DNA from: JAWXVD01 sp044425705
GTDB lineage: Bacteria; Bacillota; Clostridia; Lachnospirales; Lachnospiraceae
Reading direction: 5' to 3'
Assembly: GCA_044425705.1 (NCBI GenBank)
Contig: JAWXVD010000021.1
Span: 1 to 35,130 of the forward strand
Length of the DNA: 35,130 nt
The position numbers and the translations under genes were made by a program. Shown here one piece after another: positions 7,803 through 15,915 of this stretch; positions within the stretch are counted from its first letter, which is position 1, and each line of letters starts with the position of its first letter. The notes under the pieces are model-generated. The model was not told the DNA's origin. It worked only from the letters and a program-made list of their open reading frames with translations, and did no database searches.

Positions 7803-8449
7803 AGTGATTCTCCCCTCTGTTTTTGCATCATCATATCATAATAAAACGCTTTGTAAATATATTTGTATCGTAATTTAAAATAACGCTTATATCTTTTATA
7901 AAACAGCCAACAAATAATCATTGATATTACCAAATAAGCCAGATGTTCCCATGATGTTTCAGTAACAAAAAAGCCTGCTAATACCATTACTAATACCCCG
8001 AAATATAAATAAAGACTTCTACTCATGGCACTTAATGCTTGATATTTGTCAGTTAAACCTAGCTTATTGGTTAACATAACAGTCATTCGGCAATAATCAT
8101 ATATCTTTCTGATATCATCTTCCCCATATGCCGACGGAATTTCTTCTTTAAAATACTTTTCTATTTCCTTTCTTTCTGGCAATGTATTCCATACTTCATG
8201 TAAAGGAATATCATCCTTAACATAAATTCGTTCATGTATAATTGAGGACACTTCTTGAAAAATTGTTCCAATAAAATAACTTAATACCACAATTACCAGC
8301 ACTTCAGTTCCCCATGATAATTCACTTGCATAAATCCACTCATATCCCAATCTCACATAAACTATAACAGAAAAACTACCTATAAAAAAACCCGTAGATA
8401 TTAATACTAACATATCATATAACCCCATCTTTTCCAATAATCGATCCAT
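7799..8449 (-). CDS. Unknown four-helix membrane protein, first gene of the M20 operon
   Basis: Not recognised. The 216-residue protein has two N-terminal membrane segments (about 12-33 and 46-66) and two C-terminal ones (about 147-162 and 166-184). Between them is an amphipathic cytosolic or external domain rich in charged residues (about 70-140). A basic, tyrosine-rich tail contains KRYKRYFKLRYKYIYK. Start ATG has a strong AAAGGAGA site. It is the first gene of the operon and its stop overlaps the start of the DUF5058-like gene, so it is probably functionally linked to it. It could be a regulator or accessory subunit of the transporter; no domain supports a firmer call. Confidence 0.75.
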   Translation of the reverse strand: MDRLLEKMGLYDMLVLISTGFFIGSFSVIVYVRLGYEWIYASELSWGTEVLVIVVLSYFIGTIFQEVSSIIHERIYVKDDIPLHEVWNTLPERKEIEKYFKEEIPSAYGEDDIRKIYDYCRMTVMLTNKLGLTDKYQALSAMSRSLYLYFGVLVMVLAGFFVTETSWEHLAYLVISMIICWLFYKRYKRYFKLRYKYIYKAFYYDMMMQKQRGESL

Positions 8450-8542
8450 TTCGCTCTCCTTTTGTATTTTCTATTAATTTTTATATTGGTATTTTTAATA
8501 AGTATAATGTAATTCTAACAGATTATTAGAGAGTATAAAAGT

Positions 8543-8559
8543 AGTATATTTAATATACT
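8543..8559. promoter_or_regulatory. 17-bp palindrome upstream of the M20/membrane operon
   Basis: AGTATATTTAATATACT is a perfect odd-length palindrome about 95 bases upstream of the 8449 start. It is a candidate operator. On the minus strand TATACT boxes lie near it but no convincing -35 was found. Confidence 0.35.
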
Positions 8560-8587
8560 AAGTGCATAGTTGCGAGGTGTATTAACA

Positions 8588-8615
8588 AAAATCCTGTATT
8601 TAAATACAGGATTTT
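8588..8615. terminator. Terminator after the WYL-regulator remnant
   Basis: A 28-bp perfect palindrome (AAAATCCTGTATTT and its complement, no loop bases beyond the turn), five bases past the stop of the remnant at 8620. It has A/T runs on both sides and is probably the original terminator of that gene. Confidence 0.7.
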
Positions 8616-8619
8616 CACT

Positions 8620-8781
8620 CTAATATCTCTTATATGCTTCTTTTAATTCTTTTTTGATATCGTTCACCAAACTTTGTGGTTTCAATACAGTAAACCTATT
8701 TAAGTATTGTAAGAACCAAGCTGTTAATGTCACACTGTTCATTTTTGTAAAAATTGCCTTCTCGCTACCCTCTAGCCCTCT
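8620..8781 (-). pseudogene. 3' remnant of a WYL-domain transcriptional regulator
   Basis: A short open frame on the minus strand encodes about 54 residues ending in TAWFLQYLNRFTVLKPQSLV, then NDIKKELKEAYKRY and a stop. This matches the usual C-terminus of WYL-domain regulators: a tryptophan and hydrophobic helix, then a 'V..P..L...I..EL......Y' tail. There is no start region, HTH or WYL core. An in-frame stop lies at 8782-8784, and its 5' end overlaps the last codons of the iron-sulfur gene. I read it as a decapitated gene left by a deletion or replacement. The family call rests on a short tail, so it is moderate. Confidence 0.6.
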
Positions 8782-9679
8782 TTATTTTCTCATACCCTAC
8801 CATAGTAAATGGACAACTTCCAATACAGATCGCACAACCATAGTGTGCAAATCCCGAGCCACATTTAGGATTGGATATGGATTCTACATGGCCAAACTGG
8901 TCTATTTTATCTTTTTCATAGATTGCATTATATGGGCAATTCCTTACGCACTTTCCACATTTTTCGCAAAATTCTTTTCCCCAGCTATAATCTTCTTCAT
9001 TCTGTAGATAGTCGTTTAGATTTTTAATACTGGTATATACGATGCTAATTCTACTACAAGCACCACTATGTGGTGTAATTAACATTCCATGTTTTCCAAT
9101 AAATCCCAGATTAGCCTTATACCCAGCTTTTGTGTAATCTACATTTCCACCTAAACTGTGGTTAGGAATGGCTCCAAACTCCATATTTCTTAAAAAATCT
9201 GCTGTACCAAGTGCTGCGATTCCTGTATCACCATAAACTTTCATCACCTCAATCATACATTCCATATTGGGCAATGTCTCTACGTGAAACTTCTCTTTTT
9301 CCATATGGCGTGTCATGACAATTACATTTTTATATGGAATCCCCATGCCTTTATAAATTTCTTTTTCCTCAAAGGTAGCCACACCCCAACTATCCATATC
9401 TAAATCACGCAAAATATATTGATTAAGCTTTTCGTATTCTTCTTTTGAAATCTGTGTTTTATATTGCTTAGTGTTATCATGTTTCTTGATTTTTCCTGCT
9501 GTTTTGATAACAGATACTAGCGTTGGACGCACTTTCTTTTGGTTTTTAATTAATTTGAGAATATCTTTTCCTTTAAATCGACGTTTTGGAAAAACACCTT
9601 TGGCTTTAGACTCTTCATTGGCATAAAGAACAGCTAATTTATTTAGTTCTTTTTCTTGTGGTTTCGTCATAAATTCCAT
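8765..9679 (-). CDS. QueG-like 4Fe-4S protein (epoxyqueuosine reductase/reductive dehalogenase-like)
   Basis: 304-residue cytoplasmic protein with a C-terminal double ferredoxin-type module. C238, C241, C244 and C248 (CEKCGKCVRNCP) and C273, C282, C285 and C289 (CAICIGSCP) supply ligands for two clusters. The region before it, AALGTADFLRNMEFGAIPNHSLGG through YKANLGFIGKHGMLITPHSG, resembles the QueG/reductive-dehalogenase fold. The first 90 residues are basic and unlike QueG. It is probably a redox enzyme of the 'epoxyqueuosine reductase-like' group, not true QueG. Start ambiguous between ATG 9679 and ATG 9670; GAGG sits upstream of both. The C-terminus ends at the junction with the WYL remnant. 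Function unknown. Confidence 0.8.
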   Translation of the reverse strand: MEFMTKPQEKELNKLAVLYANEESKAKGVFPKRRFKGKDILKLIKNQKKVRPTLVSVIKTAGKIKKHDNTKQYKTQISKEEYEKLNQYILRDLDMDSWGVATFEEKEIYKGMGIPYKNVIVMTRHMEKEKFHVETLPNMECMIEVMKVYGDTGIAALGTADFLRNMEFGAIPNHSLGGNVDYTKAGYKANLGFIGKHGMLITPHSGACSRISIVYTSIKNLNDYLQNEEDYSWGKEFCEKCGKCVRNCPYNAIYEKDKIDQFGHVESISNPKCGSGFAHYGCAICIGSCPFTMVGYEKIKRARG

Positions 9680-9694
9680 TACTCCACACCCTCA

Positions 9695-9788
9695 CTTTCT
9701 ATATCACTATAGTTATCTTCCTACTGCTGCAAATTGGTAATTTCCTTATTCCTAATCTAGCTTTCTGCATCACTATAGTTGCCTCCCG
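9695..9788. repeat. Imperfect direct repeat (two 28-bp copies, 66 bp apart)
   Basis: Copies at 9695-9722 and 9761-9788 share CTTTCT then ATCACTATAGTT with few changes. On the minus strand both can read as peptide ends: NYSDIES then EGVE and stop, and NYSDAES and stop. They may be decayed coding ends or a duplicated leader. They fill the gap between the ATPase and the iron-sulfur gene. Confidence 0.5.
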
Positions 9789-9800
9789 ACTTGCTCAATC

Positions 9801-11006
9801 CTATCTTTCATCCAATAACCAGTCTATCAAATTCATGTGTTTAATCCCATTAAAATTGCTTCCTCTACCCACTTCATCAAGGGTTAATAATATTTTAGGG
9901 TAATGATCTGGAATTGCTTCTAAAGAAGCTAATTCTCGTTTTAAGGTAGTCTCATCAAGAACCGAAGCCGACACTTGCACATATAAAATCCCATCTATAT
10001 TACTTGCAACAAAATCCACTTCTTTTTCAGCTACTTTCCCAATATTCACTCTATATCCACATCTTAACAACTGAAAATACACGATATTTTCGATTACATG
10101 TCCTAAATCCATACTAGAAGAGGATAACAATAAGTTTCTAATTCCTGTATCCACAATATAATATTTTCCTAATGTTTTTAGATATTGTCTCCCTTTAATA
10201 TCATACCGATCAACCTTATAAAAAATATAGGAATCACAAAGTGCTTTTACATAATTATCTACAGAATTCACCGAAATTTTTCTGCCTGCTGAAACAATTG
10301 TATCTGTGATTTTTTTTATAGAGATAGGGCTCCCTATACTAGCTACCATAGTCTTTACAATACTTTCAAGAAGCGTAATATCCGTAATTCCTTCTCGCTT
10401 TGCCACATCTTTAATTAAAATGGTATTATAAATCCCCTCTAAATAACTATCCCTATTTCTTTCCTTTTTATTTGAAGTTGCAAGATAAGGAAAAGAACCG
10501 AAATATAAATATTCATTAAATAATTCCTGTTTCGACTTATCCTCTTTTAAATTAATCTCTACATATTCTTTATAGGACAAGGGTAACATATCTATTTTGA
10601 CATACCGCCCTGAAAGCAATGTTGCTAATTCTCCTGACAACATATAGGCATTAGAACCTGTAATATATATATCTACATTTTCTTTCAAAAATAAACTATC
10701 TACTACTTTTTCAAAATTACTACAATTTTGCACTTCGTCAAGAAATATATAGGTGTACTTATCTTCACAAAGTCCCTCTTTGATACGCTTATATAACTTT
10801 TTATAATCTAACAGTTCTTCATATTCAATGTCTTCTAAATTTAAGGATATAATTTGACAATTTGATACACCTGTTTCCCTCAAATAATTTTGATACAATG
10901 CAAATAAAGTAGACTTTCCACACCTTCGCACTCCAGTTACCACTTTAATAATCTTTTCTTCTCTTTGATTAATCAATTGTTGCAAATATTCTTTTCGTTG
11001 TATCAT
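9801..11006 (-). CDS. AAA-type ATPase with C-terminal DUF4143 domain
   Basis: 401-residue protein of the widespread 'ATP-binding protein/DUF4143' family. It has Walker A GVRRCGKST (residues 25-33), Walker B YIFLDE (86-91) followed by VQN, a sensor-like VDIYITGSNAYMLSGELATLLSGR region, and a C-terminal DUF4143 nuclease-fold-like domain (about 200-390; VENIVYFQLLRCGYRVNIGK then EVDFVAS). The family is variable and mobile in gut bacteria; the cellular role is not settled, and a defence or DNA-related role is only a guess. It is complete and has no evident partner. It lies on the minus strand in the same accessory patch as the iron-sulfur protein and the WYL remnant. Confidence 0.85.
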   Translation of the reverse strand: MIQRKEYLQQLINQREEKIIKVVTGVRRCGKSTLFALYQNYLRETGVSNCQIISLNLEDIEYEELLDYKKLYKRIKEGLCEDKYTYIFLDEVQNCSNFEKVVDSLFLKENVDIYITGSNAYMLSGELATLLSGRYVKIDMLPLSYKEYVEINLKEDKSKQELFNEYLYFGSFPYLATSNKKERNRDSYLEGIYNTILIKDVAKREGITDITLLESIVKTMVASIGSPISIKKITDTIVSAGRKISVNSVDNYVKALCDSYIFYKVDRYDIKGRQYLKTLGKYYIVDTGIRNLLLSSSSMDLGHVIENIVYFQLLRCGYRVNIGKVAEKEVDFVASNIDGILYVQVSASVLDETTLKRELASLEAIPDHYPKILLTLDEVGRGSNFNGIKHMNLIDWLLDER

Positions 11007-11146
11007 AAAATAATAATTCCCTTCTTAAATTCTAATATTTTAGAGTACAAAACAAGAAATTGATCTATTATTCAGTGAACTACTGAACAAATAATAAGAA
11101 TTTATATAATCATAATTTTGTTATTATATATTATCATTTAAGCACT

Positions 11147-11192
11147 AAAAAGTCAAAGTTTTTTCTTGTTCCAGAAAAAACTTTGACTTTTT
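11147..11192. terminator. Bidirectional terminator after the alpha-galactosidase gene
   Basis: AAAAAGTCAAAGTTTTTTC pairs with GAAAAAACTTTGACTTTTT around a short loop. It lies 13 bases past the GH36 stop and ends the galactoside operon; A/T runs flank both sides. The rest of the gap to 11006 holds a small TTCAG/CTGAA inverted repeat and AT-rich sequence where the ATPase promoter should be. Confidence 0.9.
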
Positions 11193-11204
11193 ACTATTTT
11201 TATA

Positions 11205-13391
11205 TTATTCACACACAAAATGCAACAATTGTGATTGATAATCTTGTTCCACGTCAGCTATCAATACACCTGCGTGGCATAGAGTAGATCCATAATAACT
11301 ACGATTGCTTTCTACTTCTCTATATTTCATATTATAGTTTGCATATGGTAATTTTACAACCTTTTGTGGACCATTGGCTCTCCCTTTTATGGTAACATAC
11401 AATAAGTAAATATGTTTTTCATCTTCTGACACAACACTCCATGCTGCATAACTAGAGTCCTTTGGCGTCTGGATTCTATAAAATTTTCCCTGTTGCATGA
11501 GCAGAGCATTCTCTTTATAAAAGGCACATTGCTTTTTCACAATGTCTTGTTCTTCTGTTGTTAAACGAGCCAAATCAAGTTCATAGCCAAATACCCCAAA
11601 CATAGCCACATCCCCTCTTGTCTTTATTGGGGTAATTCTTCCTGTTTGATGATTTGGCACTGCTGAAACATGGGCCCCCATACAAGAAAGTGGATAAGCA
11701 TAAGAACTGCCATATTGGATGCTTAGTCTCTCTATTGCGTCTGTGTCATCACTGGTCCAAATTTGTGGTGAGTAGCATAACATGCCCAAATCAAAACGTC
11801 CGCCTCCACCAGAACAATTTTCTAATAAAATATGTGGATAGCTAGTTACCAAACGATTCATCAATTGATATACACCTAACACTTGTCTGTGGTATGTTTC
11901 TTTTTTGCAATCTTTGGCTAACATAAGAGAGCCTACTTCTGTTAAATGTCTGTTCATATCCCATTTAATATAATCAATTGGATTATTTTTTAATACTAGA
12001 TCTAATTGTTCCCAAATACCATCAATTACTTCTTCTCTTGTAAAATCTAATACATATTGGGTTCTTCCTTTTGATCTGCTTCTTCCTTCTTGACTTAATA
12101 CCCAATCAGGATGTTTTCTATATAATTCACTGTCTTCTGATATCATTTCTGGTTCAATCCATAATCCAAATTTCATATCTATTTCTTTGATTTTATGAGA
12201 AAGCCCTTCTAGTCCATTTGGCAATTTATGATAATCTGTAAACCAATCTCCTAAAGATGTGGTATCATCATTTCTATGGCCAAACCATCCATCATCTAGT
12301 ACAATCATTTCAATTCCTAATGATTTTGCTTTTGTTGCCAAGTCTACAATTTTATCTTCATCAAAATCAAAATAGGTAGCTTCCCAATTGTTTACAAGAA
12401 TTGGTCTTTGTTTATCTCTCCATTCACCTCTACAAATATGTTTTCTTACAGCTGTATGATAAATTTGTGATAAATCATTTAATCCATGATTAGAAAATAT
12501 CATCATCACTTCTGGTGTATCAAAAGCTTGATTTTTTTCTAGTTTCCATCCAAAATCATCTGGATTAATTCCCATGGTTAGTCTTACTTCATCTGTCTGT
12601 GTTTTTTCGACTTGCAATAAATGATTTCCACTATACACTAGTCCAAATGCGTAGGCTGCTCCCCATTTTTCTGTGGTTTCATGATCACAAACAATACAGA
12701 ATGGGTTATGTTGGTGACTACTTGTTCCACGCTTGCTAGAAAACCCTTGTAATCCATATGCGATCTTACTTCTTTGTTCCTGTCTTTCATTGGCCCAACT
12801 CCCATGAAATTGAATCAAATCATAACTGCTTGCAGGAAAATCCATACATACACTCATAGCTTTTTCTAAATATAAAGAATCCTCCCCTATATTTTCAACC
12901 TTAGCACTTCTTGTGATCAAATCCTTTTCTGCAAAGACAGTATAGAATAATGTTACTTTCATTTTTCGTAATTCATCCACTAAATGAATTGCCAAAGTTT
13001 GGGTTTCTCCCTTTTCATCATATGTACTAGGCAATCCTTCTAAACTTGGCTTTGTTTCTAAGATTTCATAAGCTGTATATCGTAAATCAACACTATTATA
13101 TCCTGATTGATCCAATGCAGTAACAGAAGCCGCTCTAAAATCACTACATCCTGATCCTACATATTCCTGTGGCAAAGTGTCTAGCGAGTATCTATCATCT
13201 GAATAAGGATTGTCTGCCATATTGGGTGAAAATGCACGTCCTCTATAAGGATAAATTTCACTCAAGTCCATATCCTCTACCTTTGCTCCATAATATACAT
13301 GCATCACATATCCTAGTTCTGTTATTTTCAAAAGATAAGATGTATTTTTCGTATCTAATTTAAAGACATTTTCCTTTTTTGTAATTGCCAT
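11205..13391 (-). CDS. GH36 alpha-galactosidase, cytoplasmic
   Basis: Hydrolyses terminal alpha-1,6-galactose from raffinose-family oligosaccharides or galactomannan fragments. The 728-residue protein lacks a signal peptide and has normal bacterial GH36 length: an N-terminal beta-supersandwich (about 1-310), a (beta/alpha)8 barrel (about 320-640) and a C-terminal sheet domain. The nucleophile is D478 in YIKWDMNRH; the acid/base is D548 in QIWTSDDTDA. VNNWEATYFDFDE, LDDGWFGHRNDD and LENCSGGGGRFDLGM are further family signatures. RBS GGAGAAGC precedes the ATG. It is the last gene of the operon, downstream of the GH2 enzyme across a 130-bp gap of 14-bp repeats. Intracellular action agrees with import of intact oligosaccharides by the same operon. 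Confidence 0.95.
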   Translation of the reverse strand: MAITKKENVFKLDTKNTSYLLKITELGYVMHVYYGAKVEDMDLSEIYPYRGRAFSPNMADNPYSDDRYSLDTLPQEYVGSGCSDFRAASVTALDQSGYNSVDLRYTAYEILETKPSLEGLPSTYDEKGETQTLAIHLVDELRKMKVTLFYTVFAEKDLITRSAKVENIGEDSLYLEKAMSVCMDFPASSYDLIQFHGSWANERQEQRSKIAYGLQGFSSKRGTSSHQHNPFCIVCDHETTEKWGAAYAFGLVYSGNHLLQVEKTQTDEVRLTMGINPDDFGWKLEKNQAFDTPEVMMIFSNHGLNDLSQIYHTAVRKHICRGEWRDKQRPILVNNWEATYFDFDEDKIVDLATKAKSLGIEMIVLDDGWFGHRNDDTTSLGDWFTDYHKLPNGLEGLSHKIKEIDMKFGLWIEPEMISEDSELYRKHPDWVLSQEGRSRSKGRTQYVLDFTREEVIDGIWEQLDLVLKNNPIDYIKWDMNRHLTEVGSLMLAKDCKKETYHRQVLGVYQLMNRLVTSYPHILLENCSGGGGRFDLGMLCYSPQIWTSDDTDAIERLSIQYGSSYAYPLSCMGAHVSAVPNHQTGRITPIKTRGDVAMFGVFGYELDLARLTTEEQDIVKKQCAFYKENALLMQQGKFYRIQTPKDSSYAAWSVVSEDEKHIYLLYVTIKGRANGPQKVVKLPYANYNMKYREVESNRSYYGSTLCHAGVLIADVEQDYQSQLLHFVCE

Positions 13392-13412
13392 TTTGCTTCT
13401 CCATTTTATCGT

Positions 13413-13474
13413 ATTCTTTATCTTTTATTCTTTATCTTTTATTTTGTATATTTTACTTTTTATATTTTACTTTT
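13413..13474. repeat. Two 14-bp T-rich tandem repeats in the GH2-GH36 gap
   Basis: ATTCTTTATCTTTT occurs at 13413 and 13427. After a six-base bridge, TATATTTTACTTTT occurs at 13447 and 13461 and partly at 13475. Same 14-bp period and T-rich make-up as the array at 1920-1975 but different units. Nothing else is seen in this 130-bp junction. Confidence 0.75.
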
Positions 13475-13521
13475 TATATTTGATTCTATTTTTCATTCCT
13501 GTATACATCAGTTCACATGCA

Positions 13522-15894
13522 TTATAGCGTTATGCTACATCTTATGCCTTGATCTGTAGATAATTCTACTTCTAGCTCTCCTTCTTGTTTTCTAAACAAA
13601 GCAAGGACTTTCCCAGCAAACATCTTTCTCTCATGATGTCCATATAAGGTATAATCCAACATATCTCCATTATCCATGGCAAGAAATGTTCCCTTTTTTG
13701 TTTCACAGGAAATCATATTAGTTGCATGAGGCACCATATTGCCTTCTCCATCTGCCATCATAATTTCTACATGCACATATTCTTCCCCATCTTCTACTTT
13801 GGTTAAAATTTGTTCTGCTTTTCCTGTTGTTTTCACTACTTTACGGCATATTTCTTGTAGATTATCATCATATCCAACGGCTAATAACTCTCCTGGTTCA
13901 TACATCACATCAAAACTCAAATGCAAATCATTGGTAGATTGTACTGCCTGGGACATTCTTTGATCCCATTCTACTTCACGACCTCTATGTGGGAATTCAT
14001 ATCCTTTGGTACCTATTAATTTTCCATTTAAATACAACGACACTTGCTTACAGTTTGTATACACAATTACTTGTTGGTAAGTTCCTTCTTTTCCTTCTAA
14101 ATTCCAATGTGGTGCAATATGAAGGGTAATATCCTCCATATTCCAGATGCTTCTAAAGTAATAGTATGTATCTTTTTCGAACCCACAACTATCGATTGGT
14201 GCTAGATATCCCCCTTTGTTAGGCCATGGTGCTTCTCCTAAATAATCAATGCCTGTCCATAAAAAATCACCTGCTATATAATCTCTCGTGGCAGTCAATT
14301 TCCATAAATGTTCGTGTTGCATAGTAGCATATCGATAGTCTCTAGAACGAAAGAATCCTAAGAATTCTTTTTCTGGTGAGTAATCTCCTCTTATCATACC
14401 TGCACTATAATTTTCCGAACCTAGGATACAACGCTTCGGAAAATTCTTGTGATCGATTTCATATAATAATTCTCCTCTATCTTTCCATCTATCTACATAA
14501 TTATATCCTACTACATCTAATTCCTCTGCAAAAAAATCAAAAATCCCTCCAAATTCAATTGGTGCTCCCAATCTATCACAAGCACTGGTTATCATTCTTG
14601 TAGAATCTTCTCTATGACAAATATCGGCTAGTTTTCTTGCCAATAAATGGCCCTCATTTATAGATTGTTCTAAGATTTCGTTTCCAATACTCCATAATAC
14701 AATGGACGGATGATTTCTATCTCTATGGATCATATCCACCAAATCCATTTCATGATCTTTTATGAAATGCTGATTATATCCATAACTATATTGTTCACTA
14801 TACAGCACTGCATGATGTTTAAACTTTCCTAATTGCCATTCATCAAAAGCCTCATCCATCACATAAAAACCTAGTTCATCGCATAAATCTAAAAGTTCTA
14901 TCACTGGTGGATTATGAGCGCATCTAATTCCATTACATCCCATATCTTTTAACTTTAACAATTTTCTACGCCAAGTATCTTTATATCCTACACCACCTGT
15001 TAGTCCACAATCATGATGAATACACATACCCTTTATTTTTTCTTGTTCTCCATTGATTAAAAATCCTTTTTCACAATCAAAAGTAACTTCCCTGACACCA
15101 ACTCTTGTTTCTATCCTATCTTTCTGTTCCTCTCCATGATATAACATAGAGACAATGGTATATAAATATGGATTATTATGATTCCATAATTGTACCTGCT
15201 CTAGTGTAGGCATAACTACTGTTTGACCTTTCATCCCTGGTTCTAAAACAATACCAGCAGAACCACTTGTGACCAGATTTTTTTCTCCATCATAAATTTC
15301 ATGCACCACATATACTCTTACTTCATCTTCACTTTTATTTTCTATTCCACATTCTACCTTCAATGTTGCTGTGTTTTTTTCATAATCAATACGATTTGTT
15401 TTTGCAAAGATAGGCCAATTTGCAAATTGTATCTTTTCTAACACTTCTAGATAAACTGGTCTTAAAATTCCACTTCCTGTATACCATCTAGAATTTGGTT
15501 GATCGCTATTGTCTACTCGCACTTGAAGTATGTTCTTTCCTACGATTACCTGCTCTGATATGTCCACATAAAAGCTACTATATCCATAGGCTCTTTTTCC
15601 TACTTGATTTCCATTTACATATACCGTTGCATTTTGATATACCCCATCAAATCTAAGTTTACTGTCTTTTTCTATTTCTTCTTTTGTTAATTCAAATGCT
15701 GTTTCATACCAACCAATACCTGCTACTGCATAGCCTCCACCAAGTCCTGTTTCATTTGTTTCACTGACTGGATACATAGTTGCCCAATCATGTGGTACAA
15801 AAACATCCTTCCATTGGATCTGTTCACTATTGTCTTTTGTTAAAACATCATCTCCTAAATGAAATTTCCATTTTTCTAATATTCTCTTTTCCAT
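13522..15894 (-). CDS. GH2 beta-galactosidase (or related beta-glycosidase), cytoplasmic
   Basis: Retaining glycoside hydrolase, most likely a beta-galactosidase. The 790-residue protein has a sugar-binding jelly-roll (about 1-150), an immunoglobulin-like domain (about 155-275), a TIM barrel (about 276-590) and C-terminal Ig-like domains. The acid/base is E406 in LWSIGNE and the nucleophile E494 in ILGSENYSAG; NGIRCAHNPP is the family motif. No signal peptide. Beta-glucuronidase or other GH2 specificities cannot be excluded by motif alone, but pairing with a GH36 enzyme favours galactose-containing substrates. RBS GGAAGAGG precedes the ATG. It starts 21 bases after the sensor kinase stop, so it is in the same operon. 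Confidence 0.92.
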   Translation of the reverse strand: MEKRILEKWKFHLGDDVLTKDNSEQIQWKDVFVPHDWATMYPVSETNETGLGGGYAVAGIGWYETAFELTKEEIEKDSKLRFDGVYQNATVYVNGNQVGKRAYGYSSFYVDISEQVIVGKNILQVRVDNSDQPNSRWYTGSGILRPVYLEVLEKIQFANWPIFAKTNRIDYEKNTATLKVECGIENKSEDEVRVYVVHEIYDGEKNLVTSGSAGIVLEPGMKGQTVVMPTLEQVQLWNHNNPYLYTIVSMLYHGEEQKDRIETRVGVREVTFDCEKGFLINGEQEKIKGMCIHHDCGLTGGVGYKDTWRRKLLKLKDMGCNGIRCAHNPPVIELLDLCDELGFYVMDEAFDEWQLGKFKHHAVLYSEQYSYGYNQHFIKDHEMDLVDMIHRDRNHPSIVLWSIGNEILEQSINEGHLLARKLADICHREDSTRMITSACDRLGAPIEFGGIFDFFAEELDVVGYNYVDRWKDRGELLYEIDHKNFPKRCILGSENYSAGMIRGDYSPEKEFLGFFRSRDYRYATMQHEHLWKLTATRDYIAGDFLWTGIDYLGEAPWPNKGGYLAPIDSCGFEKDTYYYFRSIWNMEDITLHIAPHWNLEGKEGTYQQVIVYTNCKQVSLYLNGKLIGTKGYEFPHRGREVEWDQRMSQAVQSTNDLHLSFDVMYEPGELLAVGYDDNLQEICRKVVKTTGKAEQILTKVEDGEEYVHVEIMMADGEGNMVPHATNMISCETKKGTFLAMDNGDMLDYTLYGHHERKMFAGKVLALFRKQEGELEVELSTDQGIRCSITL

Positions 15895-15915
15895 TTCTAC
15901 CTCTTCCTTTTCTAG

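Noticed and set aside
9801..11006. DUF4143 ATPase as part of a defence system
   Set aside because: Only the single ATPase is seen, with no nuclease or known partner; the family is widespread and its role is unsettled.
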